Source: an uncultured Cellvibrio sp. (GTDB lineage: Bacteria > Pseudomonadota > Gammaproteobacteria > Pseudomonadales > Cellvibrionaceae). From it: 18,391 nucleotides of DNA. The notes under the pieces were generated by a model, which was not told where the DNA came from, did no database searches, and saw only the letters and a program-made list of their open reading frames with translations. The stretch lies in the NCBI GenBank assembly GCA_946481735.1, contig CAMLOU010000085.1, positions 1-18,391 on the forward strand, given 5' to 3'. Positions within the stretch are counted from its first letter, which is position 1. Every line of letters starts with the position of its first letter. This document shows, piece after piece, positions 1 to 7,097 of the stretch. A program made the position numbers and the translations under genes.

Positions 1-1
1 T

Positions 2-1822
2 CCCGGTTCAGGCGGCAACTTTGATGTCGAGGTGATTTGGGAAGATGCGCAGAATCTTCTGAAAAGTAGAAATTATCCAGACGTCGATGAAATCCCCGAA
101 GGTTCAATCGGTTTATTGGTATTGGAAAATATAGAGGCGGGTCAGTTACAGGGAACCGTTACTCACGACGGTGGGAATTTTCCGTTGCTGCGACTGAGAG
201 TACTAGCTGAAAAAACGGCAACGGGATTTACCTTTCTTGAGGATACCAGCGCGCAAGTAACCAATGCGGCGGCAGGAGATGCCGATCCGGTGACTGAATT
301 TATTGATGTAGCTGATTTAGGAACCGGTGTTACCGATAGCGTCGCTACCGCGCGGTTTGATCAGTTCAGGGTGACTTATGCAGCCCAGCCTGCCAGTGGC
401 CCTTTAGCTGATAATACGCCAGCCGAGCTAGTGCTTAATGAGGCGGTAGATATTGTCGGATTTACCGGGCTTAATCTGGGCGACAACAGAATTATCCGCG
501 GATTGGTGGATGCGGATGGTTTGGTTTTCACTCTGCCGGATATAGAGTCAGAAAATAATTCTTTTGACCTTGCCGTACTTGCTATAGCGCCTAACGCGGT
601 GAAGTCGTTGCACGTCCTGCGGGAGTTCTCCCTCGACGTTATCCGCCGTAAAATCGGTGTTGAGGATGAAGGGATTCCCGGTAAAGGTGAGGTGGTTTAT
701 CGGGCCGCTGGTTTGTCGCTCGATAGCGATAAAAAAAATTTCGTCTCCAAAGTGCTGCGTCAAAACCCGGAAAAGAAATTGGATGGATTAACCCAACCGA
801 TTGCCGTGGAAGCTGAAGGTACTGTTGAGCAGTTACACACTGCGCTCTTCACTTTATTTAACTCCGATTTATTAAACCCCGGAGAAGATTCCTTCGATGA
901 TCCGCGCTACATCATCGTGCTGGAAGGTGGCACCGATGGCAATTTGCCGATTGCCATTGATTACGCCGGTGAGACCGATGAACAACAAGGTTCAACGGGG
1001 TTGGCGGCATTGGAAGAGATTGAAGACATTGCCATTGTGATGACACCGGCAGCAGCGAATGATCCGGATAATCACCAGGCAGTGGTGTCCGAATTGCTCA
1101 AGCATTGCGTGAAGATGCGTTACCGCATCGGGCTGGTGGACAGCCGCGAAAATATGAGTTTGTCTGAAGTGCGCGCCTTCCGCGATAACTTTGACGATTC
1201 CCGCCTCGCGCTCTACACACCCTGGGTGGTTACCTCTGATCCTACCGGACAATCACAAACGATTAATCTACCGCCTTCCGGTTTTATGGCCGGTATCTAT
1301 GCACGTACCGACGTTGACTTTGGTGTGCACAAAGCGCCCGCCAATACACCGGTCCTGGGTGCACTGCGCTTCGAGCAGGATATCAATAAATTCCAACAGG
1401 AGTTGCTCAATCCCAACGGCATTAACTGTTTGCGTTCCTTTGCCGGTCGCGGTCACCGCGTGTGGGGTGGGCGCACCTTATCCAGCGATCCGGAATGGAA
1501 ATACGTGAATGTGCGGCGCTATTTCCTGTATCTCGAACGCTCCGTTGATAAAGGCACCCAGTGGGCAGTGTTTGAGCCCAACGGTGAAAAACTCTGGGCG
1601 AATGTCGTCACTACGGTGGAAAGCTTTTTATTCAATGAATGGAAAAATGGCCGCCTGCTCGGCAGCAAACCCGCCTCCGCGTATTTTGTGCGCTGTGATC
1701 GCAGCACCATGACACAAAATGATATTGATAATGGCAGGCTGATTTGTGAGGTGGGTGTGGCGCCGTTGCGTCCCGCTGAATTTGTCGTTTTCCGGGTCGG
1801 CCAGAAAACGGCTGATGCTTAA
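2..1822 (+). CDS. Contractile tail sheath protein, 5' end cut by window
   Basis: This is the main sheath subunit of a contractile injection system, polymerising around the tube and driving it out on contraction. The reading frame is open from base 2, so the GTG at 32 is not a convincing start and the true N-terminus lies upstream. The C-terminal third is diagnostic: a stretch reading INCLRSFAGRGHRVWGGRT (about 1417-1479), then a YVNVRRYFLYLERSV helix, and a terminal LRPAEFVVFRVG strand (about 1768-1800), as in phage tail sheath C-terminal domains. The middle (about 900-1260) fits the alpha/beta core. The first 200 or so visible residues are beta-rich and fit an inserted surface domain. The tube gene follows 29 bases later. 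Family assignment is secure; which paralogue of the AFP set (Afp2/3/4) it matches is not decided. Confidence 0.95.
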   Translation, partial: PGSGGNFDVEVIWEDAQNLLKSRNYPDVDEIPEGSIGLLVLENIEAGQLQGTVTHDGGNFPLLRLRVLAEKTATGFTFLEDTSAQVTNAAAGDADPVTEFIDVADLGTGVTDSVATARFDQFRVTYAAQPASGPLADNTPAELVLNEAVDIVGFTGLNLGDNRIIRGLVDADGLVFTLPDIESENNSFDLAVLAIAPNAVKSLHVLREFSLDVIRRKIGVEDEGIPGKGEVVYRAAGLSLDSDKKNFVSKVLRQNPEKKLDGLTQPIAVEAEGTVEQLHTALFTLFNSDLLNPGEDSFDDPRYIIVLEGGTDGNLPIAIDYAGETDEQQGSTGLAALEEIEDIAIVMTPAAANDPDNHQAVVSELLKHCVKMRYRIGLVDSRENMSLSEVRAFRDNFDDSRLALYTPWVVTSDPTGQSQTINLPPSGFMAGIYARTDVDFGVHKAPANTPVLGALRFEQDINKFQQELLNPNGINCLRSFAGRGHRVWGGRTLSSDPEWKYVNVRRYFLYLERSVDKGTQWAVFEPNGEKLWANVVTTVESFLFNEWKNGRLLGSKPASAYFVRCDRSTMTQNDIDNGRLICEVGVAPLRPAEFVVFRVGQKTADA

Positions 1823-1851
1823 TTTCTTCAGCCCCTAGAAAGGAATTGATT

Positions 1852-2310
1852 ATGCCTATTTCACGAGAAACACCTTATTCAGCGTTTAATTTTTTGGTGA
1901 ATACCGGTTTCGGTGGCGAAGAAGAAGTCATCGGCGGATTCTCCGAAGTCTCAGGGTTAAATGCGGAAGTCACCGTGGCGGAATACCGCGCGGGCAATGC
2001 CAAAGTGAATTACGTCAGCAAAATATTGGGCATCCATAAAAGCGGTGATGTAACACTCAAACGCGGCGTGATCGGTGCAGAAAATATCTGGGAATGGTTG
2101 AACCAGGCCCGGGATGGCGAGATAACAGCCAAGCGCGATGGTATCACCATTAAACTGCTCAGCGAAAATCGCCAGCAAACCGTAGTGACCTGGACACTGC
2201 ATGGTGTGACCCCCATCAAGTGGACCGGACCCACCCTGACGGCCAAGGGCGGCGGCGATGTCGCCATGGAAGAGCTGGTGTTGTCCGTGGAGATGATTGA
2301 AGAATCCTGA
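1852..2310 (+). CDS. CIS inner tube protein (gp19-like, Afp1 type)
   Basis: This 152-residue protein should form the hexameric rings of the inner tube that the sheath expels. It matches the T4 gp19-like tube family in length and in motifs: FSEVSGL near residue 30, a TLKRGV strand near 67, a W-x-W helix (ENIWEWL), PIKWTGP near 122 and MEELVLSVE at the C-terminus. I chose the ATG at 1852 over the in-frame TTG at 1846 because AGGA at 1841-1844 is spaced 7 bases from it. It follows the sheath gene by 29 bases. It lacks the EGG motif after the first sheet and reads EYRAGN there, while the second tube gene (3849) has KEGG. It is most likely the major tube subunit. Confidence 0.93.
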   Translation: MPISRETPYSAFNFLVNTGFGGEEEVIGGFSEVSGLNAEVTVAEYRAGNAKVNYVSKILGIHKSGDVTLKRGVIGAENIWEWLNQARDGEITAKRDGITIKLLSENRQQTVVTWTLHGVTPIKWTGPTLTAKGGGDVAMEELVLSVEMIEES

Positions 2311-2352
2311 TACGTGTTCACGGGGTTCGCATGATTCAATACACATAAACCA

Positions 2353-2371
2353 TGCACGTAGTTAACGTGCA
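2353..2371 (+). other. Perfect 7-bp inverted repeat in the largest intergenic gap
   Basis: TGCACGT and ACGTGCA flank a 5-base loop (AGTTA) inside the 82-base gap between the tube gene and the sheath-like gene. No T-run follows, so it is not a classical intrinsic terminator. The ribosome binding site of the next gene (AGGGA, 2379-2383) begins 8 bases downstream. It could be an RNA hairpin that stabilises or attenuates the transcript after the highly needed sheath and tube genes, or it could be chance. There is no recognisable promoter in the gap. Confidence 0.35.
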
Positions 2372-2392
2372 AACGGGCAGGGAACGGGTGCA

Positions 2393-3856
2393 ATGAATTT
2401 TGATGGCAAGCGCATATATCTCGATCCGGAACCGGTGGTGGACCGTCAGGCTGCCTTTGAGGTGGTGATGATCGGACACTGCCCCGGTGCGGCGGACAAG
2501 CGTGTCCTGTTTGCTCATCAAACCATGGCCCAGGAGATAGCCGCGTTGGGTTATGCCGAACAACTGGACGCACTAAAGAAAGATATCAATCAGCCAGATC
2601 CTTTGTACAACTTGCCCATCCCGCTGTATTCCCTGACGGAATTCCTGCAATTATTTCCGCGCGAAGATCCGGCGACTGCGTATCGCAGTCGTCTTGCGGG
2701 AAGCCAATTATGGTTGCCGGCAGCCGTTGAGGATTTTTTTCGTTACAGCGGCAGCCATGTGTTTAAAAAATTGTGGATCATCAACGTCGATCAGATGCTT
2801 GCACAACATGCGTTTATGCCCGACGAGCAGAACACCACACTGGATATTCGTGCAGGTAATGCGTTTATGCGCGCGCTGGCGTTGCCTCGCGCAGGTTTAC
2901 TCGTGATGCCAGACCTGGAGCGCTTGCAGATACCGGCACATATTGAAGGTGTGCCACACCTGCGCATCGCGAACCCGGTACCGCAGTTTTTACCCTGCAG
3001 TACCAACCTTGAGGACGGTATGCGCGAGCGGCGTAACAGCGAAGAAATGCAGCAGGCTCCGGAGCCGCGCCATTTCGGCACACTCTTGCGGCCTATACTC
3101 GCATCGATTTCCCGTTTCCGTCCCGACCTGCGTTTGCTGATCAGTTTACCCTTTGATCGCGAGTTACTTGGCGAGGTACCGCAGGAATCGCGCAGTGCGC
3201 TGACGGATGTAAACAATTTGCAGAAAAGCCAACTCGCGGATGCCTTGCATCGCGTGCAGATAATTTACCCGTATGTGCGCGATCACCGCCGCCGTCTGAT
3301 GACCGCAACGGGATTGCTGGCAGGGAAGATGGCGGAAATGGTGGCCAGTAAAGGCGCCTGGCGATCTGTTGCCGGCATTCCGCTGGCGGGACAATACGAA
3401 CCCTTTCCGCGGCTGTCGCAACAACACATTGAAGTATTGCGCAACGACAAAGCGATTGGAGTGCTGCGTTCGCGCTTGCAAAAAACAGAGCTTGATGATG
3501 AGCGCCTGTGTGGTGGTGTGTTTGGGGATCAAACCGAGCACACCCGCAGTGGTGAGATCTCCCGTTTCCTGGGCTGGCTTTATCGCGAACTTGAACACCT
3601 GGGTCATCAGTTACTGTTCAATGTCGACCCGGATGACCCAAAGCCGTTAATTGTCTTACAGGATTTTTTTAATCGATTGCATCAACTGGGCGCGTTGCGC
3701 GGCAAGACCGCTGACCAGGCATTTACGATTCAACGGCTGTTAAGTGACAACGATGCGTCTACCCTGATCTTCGCTATTGATATCGCCCCGGCATTTCCTA
3801 TCGACACCATTCGTTTGCGGTTGCAACAGGATCGCCTGGAGATAAGCCGTGGCTGA
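2393..3856 (+). CDS. Divergent sheath-like protein (second sheath paralogue)
   Basis: A 487-residue protein with no standard sheath signature, but one that follows the sheath fold order throughout. N-terminal TEFLQLFP (about residue 82) followed by AAVEDFFRYSGSHVFKKLWIINVD (115-135, with one intervening residue run) mirrors the sheath pattern of a target-loop FxxLFG, then a FFxNGG helix and YVVRV strand. Later IIYPYV then TGLLAGKMAEMV (about 289-315) aligns with the main sheath YTPWVV then SGFMAGIYARTD. NDKAIGVLRSR aligns with NPNGINCLRSF, and the end (TLIFAIDIAPAFPIDTIRLRL) aligns with the sheath C-terminal strand. The GRGHRVWGGRT motif is lost, with only LCGG left. AGGGA at 2379-2383 supports the start. 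It lies between two tube genes, where AFP has extra sheaths. Likely a baseplate-proximal or cap-proximal sheath ring; the alignment is by eye. Confidence 0.75.
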   Translation: MNFDGKRIYLDPEPVVDRQAAFEVVMIGHCPGAADKRVLFAHQTMAQEIAALGYAEQLDALKKDINQPDPLYNLPIPLYSLTEFLQLFPREDPATAYRSRLAGSQLWLPAAVEDFFRYSGSHVFKKLWIINVDQMLAQHAFMPDEQNTTLDIRAGNAFMRALALPRAGLLVMPDLERLQIPAHIEGVPHLRIANPVPQFLPCSTNLEDGMRERRNSEEMQQAPEPRHFGTLLRPILASISRFRPDLRLLISLPFDRELLGEVPQESRSALTDVNNLQKSQLADALHRVQIIYPYVRDHRRRLMTATGLLAGKMAEMVASKGAWRSVAGIPLAGQYEPFPRLSQQHIEVLRNDKAIGVLRSRLQKTELDDERLCGGVFGDQTEHTRSGEISRFLGWLYRELEHLGHQLLFNVDPDDPKPLIVLQDFFNRLHQLGALRGKTADQAFTIQRLLSDNDASTLIFAIDIAPAFPIDTIRLRLQQDRLEISRG

Positions 3857-4328
3857 ATTCGTCCCGTTTCGTTTTGTGGTGAGCCTATACGCTATCGATG
3901 GTGATAAAAACGCGCCCATTTGTCAGGGCGCGTTCAGCGAAGTCTCTGGTTTTGAATCGACCATGACACCCAAGACCATGAAAGAAGGCGGACGTAACTG
4001 GGGCGAAATCCAATTGGCCGGTAACACCACCTTTCCGGCCATTGTATTAAAACGCGGCGTAACCTCGGTGCGCGATTTATACAGCTGGTTTGATGTGACG
4101 ACTCGCCAGGCGAACTATGCCTACCGTATGACTGGCATTATCGAGGTATATGACAACAACCGGTTTAATCAGGACATTAAACCGGTGTTGAGCTGGAAAC
4201 TGGAACGGGCCATGGCCACTAAATTTAAAGGTCCGGATTTATCGGCCACCAGCAGCCAGGTCGCTATTGAAGAACTGCATCTGGTTCACGAAGGATTATC
4301 GCTACAACTGGAGGATCAGCAAACATGA
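3849..4328 (+). CDS. Second CIS tube protein (Afp5-like tube initiator)
   Basis: A 159-residue member of the gp19-like tube family. Motifs in order: FRFVVSL, GAFSEVSGFES (about residues 27-37), KEGGRNWGE, LKRGVTSVRDLYSWFD (about 74-89), ATKFKGPDLSATSSQVAIEELHL (split here only by loop residues) and HEGL near the end. It fits the family better at several sites than the first tube protein does. In AFP/PVC particles the second tube paralogue forms the ring that joins tube to hub, and the position just before the Afp7-like gene supports that role. It starts with GTG (3849), overlaps the preceding stop by 8 bases and has GGAG at 3838-3841, indicating translational coupling. The role as initiator is inferred from order. 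Confidence 0.9.
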   Translation: MAEFVPFRFVVSLYAIDGDKNAPICQGAFSEVSGFESTMTPKTMKEGGRNWGEIQLAGNTTFPAIVLKRGVTSVRDLYSWFDVTTRQANYAYRMTGIIEVYDNNRFNQDIKPVLSWKLERAMATKFKGPDLSATSSQVAIEELHLVHEGLSLQLEDQQT

Positions 4329-5245
4329 GCAGTAGCCCCGCGCTGACCAAAGCCGTATTGATACCCATGAATGGCGATCAACCGGAAACCGACGAAACGC
4401 AACATATTATTGTGCAGTTCAATCCTACGAGCCTGCGCGTGACCTTGTCGAACACGCTCAAGGCGGACAATGCCGGTGGTGAAACCTCCAGTGCAGCGCA
4501 ATATATTGATAAGAGCGAATCGACTCTCGCGGTGCAATTGCTTTTTGACACCAGTGTGCCGGGTGCGGTGAGTGGGTCGACTGGCGCAGCGCAGAACAAA
4601 ACCCAGAAAACGGAAACCCAAAGCCGTGCTTCTCAGGCTGATCACCAGGCTAACACGGATGTGCGCCTGTTAACCAAAGCCATTGCTGATGTGTTTATGC
4701 AGCCACAAAATCCCGAGGCCGAACGGCCCAGTGCACCAAAGCGCTGTCGTTTTCAATGGGGCGCTTTTGTGTTTGTGGGTATGGTGAGCAGCTACAACGA
4801 AACCCTGGATTTTTTCTCACCGGAAGGTGTACCCCTGCGTGCAACATTGGCACTCACACTCAAAGAGGACCGCTATCAATTTGAAACTGACCCGAGTGTA
4901 AAAATCAGCGACCGAAATCAGCCTAAATTTGCGCCCGGTGGTGAAGATGTCAGTGCCGCCAGTGCCACGCGTGCAACCAACAAAAAGCCCCAGCAGTGGC
5001 GTGAATTGGCGTTATTCAATGGGATGGAAAATCCACGCTTAAGCAGCCAGTCCGGTCTGTCGATTCCCGGTGTCAGCCTTGGTGCAAGTGTCGGCATCTC
5101 TGCCAACGCGGGTTTGGGTTTTCGCGTGGGTAATTCTGCTGCGCTGGGTACCAGTATTCCCGGCGCTTTTTCACTGAAAACAGAAAAAACCATCAAAGGT
5201 AATGTGACACTGCGGCTCGATGCGCACACGGAACTGGAGGGGTAG
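4325..5245 (+). CDS. Afp7-like CIS tube/LysM hub protein
   Basis: A 306-residue protein of the contractile injection system tube family (CIS_tube N-terminal domain). The start IIVQFNPTSLRVTLSN (about residues 28-43), the FQWGAFVFVGMVSSYNETLDFFSPEGVPLRA core (positions about 140-172) and ATLALTLKE are typical: an FNP start, then GxVxSxxxxxxxFxxxGxPxRA. It connects the tube to the spike hub. A LysM-like lead follows (about 219-235: QQWRELALFNGMENPRL), but the usual LysM ending is replaced by a Gly/Ala/Ser-rich stretch at about 240-282. A polar low-complexity insertion rich in Q, T and S lies near residues 82-110. The ATG overlaps the previous TGA (ATGA, 4325-4328) with GGAGG at 4310-4314. Confidence 0.9.
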   Translation: MSSSPALTKAVLIPMNGDQPETDETQHIIVQFNPTSLRVTLSNTLKADNAGGETSSAAQYIDKSESTLAVQLLFDTSVPGAVSGSTGAAQNKTQKTETQSRASQADHQANTDVRLLTKAIADVFMQPQNPEAERPSAPKRCRFQWGAFVFVGMVSSYNETLDFFSPEGVPLRATLALTLKEDRYQFETDPSVKISDRNQPKFAPGGEDVSAASATRATNKKPQQWRELALFNGMENPRLSSQSGLSIPGVSLGASVGISANAGLGFRVGNSAALGTSIPGAFSLKTEKTIKGNVTLRLDAHTELEG

Positions 5246-5248
5246 CTC

Positions 5249-5407
5249 ATGCCGTTGATTATCAATGAACTGGTTACCCAGGTTGAAGCGCCAGCTGACC
5301 ATGCAACCCAACCGGCAACCGCAACCGGTCTGGATGAAGCGGAACAACAGGTGATGGAAGCGCTGGCACTCAGTATGGAACGTGAGGAGCGGCTGAAAAT
5401 TGACTGA
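5249..5407 (+). CDS. Small DUF5908-type CIS protein
   Basis: A 52-residue gene that is easily missed because of its size. The N-terminus MPLIINELVTQVEA fits the short DUF5908 family (MP-x-x-I-x-E-L-V-x-x), which recurs in extracellular CIS loci between the Afp7-like and Afp8-like genes; its role is unknown to me. The C-terminal half (EAEQQVMEALALSMEREER) should form an amphipathic helix. The ATG at 5249 follows GGAGG at 5236-5240 in the end of the upstream gene, and only 3 bases separate it from that gene's stop. It overlaps the next gene by 8 bases. Position and N-terminal signature make it a real gene; the family name is by recall and not from a search. Confidence 0.82.
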   Translation: MPLIINELVTQVEAPADHATQPATATGLDEAEQQVMEALALSMEREERLKID

Positions 5408-6449
5408 AGAAAATATCGCCACGGTTAACGCCCGCCCGCGTATTCGTCTGCAAAACGAATTGCGCCCGGAATTAAATTCAGCCTTGCTGGATATGCGTAT
5501 TCATTTGCCCTTGAGTGGTATGGCCAATGCGGAGGTGCGTTTCGTCAATTGGCGCAGCAACAGTGCGGACGGCGATGCCGACTTTGCTTTTCAATCCATC
5601 GAACACGGCAACCGTTTAGATATCCTGGCGGGCGACAGCGATGCGGAACCCTTGTTCAGTGGCGAAATAACCGCTATCGAAGAACGTTACGGTGACGGTG
5701 CACCGCAGTTAGTGCTGCTGGCAGAAGATGTGTTGCATCACCTGGCGCGTAGTCGGCACAACCGCGTCTTTGAAGACATGAGCCTTGATGACGTGATTAC
5801 CTCGCTGGTGCGTGACCTTGGGCTGGACACGGATATCCAGGTCAGTCAGCTGCAAAGTACCTGGCATCAGATGAATGAAAGCAACCTGGCTTTTATTGCG
5901 CGTTTACTGGCGCCCTATGATGTGAGCCTGCGCATTGACAATGGCAGGTTGCGCGCAAAAGCAGAAGAGCCGGATACACGGCCGGAGCAACTTCATGCGC
6001 AAAATAATATTCAACATTTACGGATTACTGCAGATTTAAATCACCAACCGATACGTGCACAAGTAAAAGGTTTTGATTTGGGAAGCAACGCCAACTCCGA
6101 CAGCGAGAACGACGACTTTCCCGGCGCGAGTGACACCAAGGCAGCGGATATATTGCAGGATTTATCCTGGGGACAAACGGAGATTTTTCCGCAACCTTTC
6201 GCGCGCACACAACTGGAAGCCCAGGATTGGGCAAAAGGGCGCTTTCACCAGAAAGCCAAACGTTTTTTATACGGCGATATTTTATGCAGCGGCATCGCCA
6301 GTATGCGTGTCGGTCGCGAAGTGGAATTACAGGGCGTGAGCCAACGCTTGCAAGGCAAATATCAAGTGGTGGATTGCCAGCATTGTTTTGATGCGCAGCG
6401 CGGTTATATCACGCACCTGAAGGTGCAACGTGGTGGCTGGAGTGGTTGA
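5400..6449 (+). CDS. Spike hub protein, phage late control gpD / gp27-like (VgrG N-terminal half)
   Basis: A 349-residue protein of the gpD/gp27 hub family. It would form the trimeric hub connecting the hexameric tube to the spike. Visible pattern: LFSGEITAIEERYGDGAPQLVLLAED (about residues 82-107, given in two parts of the two first beta-barrels), then RSRHNRVFEDMSLDDVITSL, the standard hub helix before the STWHQMNESNLAFIARLLAP segment (about 157-176), and a late RVGREVELQGV near 302. It lacks the OB-fold and needle, which are encoded by the next gene, so the VgrG/Afp8 unit is split in two. The start is TTG at 5400, with GAGGAG at 5384-5389, overlapping the small upstream gene by 8 bases; this implies coupled translation and a low initiation rate. 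Confidence 0.88.
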   Translation: MTEENIATVNARPRIRLQNELRPELNSALLDMRIHLPLSGMANAEVRFVNWRSNSADGDADFAFQSIEHGNRLDILAGDSDAEPLFSGEITAIEERYGDGAPQLVLLAEDVLHHLARSRHNRVFEDMSLDDVITSLVRDLGLDTDIQVSQLQSTWHQMNESNLAFIARLLAPYDVSLRIDNGRLRAKAEEPDTRPEQLHAQNNIQHLRITADLNHQPIRAQVKGFDLGSNANSDSENDDFPGASDTKAADILQDLSWGQTEIFPQPFARTQLEAQDWAKGRFHQKAKRFLYGDILCSGIASMRVGREVELQGVSQRLQGKYQVVDCQHCFDAQRGYITHLKVQRGGWSG

Positions 6450-6458
6450 TTAATTGTT

Positions 6459-7097
6459 ATGAATCATCAGGCCGGTGTATTACAGGCGTTACACCTCGGG
6501 CGGGTACTGGATAACAGTGATCCGGAAACCCGTGGACGGTTGCAGGTGGAGATTTTAAATACCGGCATGCAACTGTGGGCCACCTGCATGACCAGCAGTG
6601 CGGGCCAGGGTTATGGCATCAGTTGCTTACCGAAAGTCGATGAAATTGTGGTACTGGCTTTTTTAAGTCCGGAATTGCCAGTAGTGCTGGGCGCTGTCTG
6701 GAGCGGTGGCAGCAGTCATCCCGGCGATGCGCAAGCCGTGGAAGATAAATACAGTTTGATTTCGCCCCAAGGTACGCGGGTGATTCTTGATGATAGTGAT
6801 GGGCCAAAAGTCAACATTCAGACCAGCAGCGGCTATCACCTGACCATCACCGAAGCGAGCGGTGGCGAAATCAAGATTGAGAAGGGCAGTGAGTCCGTAA
6901 CCCTGTCCACCTCGGGCATCAGTATTGTCAGTGCATCAACGGTTGAGGTGCAGGCTTCGCAAGTGAATGTGAGTGCGGGAATGGTAAAAGTAGACGCGGC
7001 GATGAGCCAATTTTCGGGCGTGGTGAAGTGCGATACCTTGATCGCCACCTCCGTGGTCGGTACCAGTTATACACCGGGAGCAGGAAACATATGGTAA
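6459..7097 (+). CDS. Spike protein, gp5-like OB-fold plus beta-helix (baseplate assembly protein V type)
   Basis: A 212-residue spike. Residues 14-90 form the gpV/gp5 OB-fold: GRVLDNSDPETRGRLQVEI, then CLPKVDEIVVLAFL and PVVLGAVWSG, the hallmark D-P-x-x-x-G-R-x-x-V pattern. From about residue 115 it becomes short alternating strands (VNIQTSSGYHLTI, EIKIEKGSESVTL, STVEVQASQVNV), consistent with a trimeric beta-helical needle, ending PGAGNIW. With the upstream gpD-like protein it makes a complete piercing spike. The ribosome binding site is weak: GGAG at 6438-6441 is about 17 bases upstream of the ATG. Its stop codon lies inside the start of the next gene. Confidence 0.9.
   Translation: MNHQAGVLQALHLGRVLDNSDPETRGRLQVEILNTGMQLWATCMTSSAGQGYGISCLPKVDEIVVLAFLSPELPVVLGAVWSGGSSHPGDAQAVEDKYSLISPQGTRVILDDSDGPKVNIQTSSGYHLTITEASGGEIKIEKGSESVTLSTSGISIVSASTVEVQASQVNVSAGMVKVDAAMSQFSGVVKCDTLIATSVVGTSYTPGAGNIW

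Noticed and set aside
32..34. GTG as the start of the sheath gene
   Set aside because: The frame is open back to base 2 and the sheath N-terminal part is missing, so the gene is cut by the window.
2331..2348. Five-codon ATG...TAA mini-ORF ahead of the hairpin, a possible leader peptide
   Set aside because: Too short and without any regulatory codon pattern; expected by chance.
7028..7090. GTG start for the 559-aa gene
   Set aside because: It would add 21 residues encoded within the spike gene; the ATG at 7091 has a good ribosome binding site and a normal 7-base overlap.
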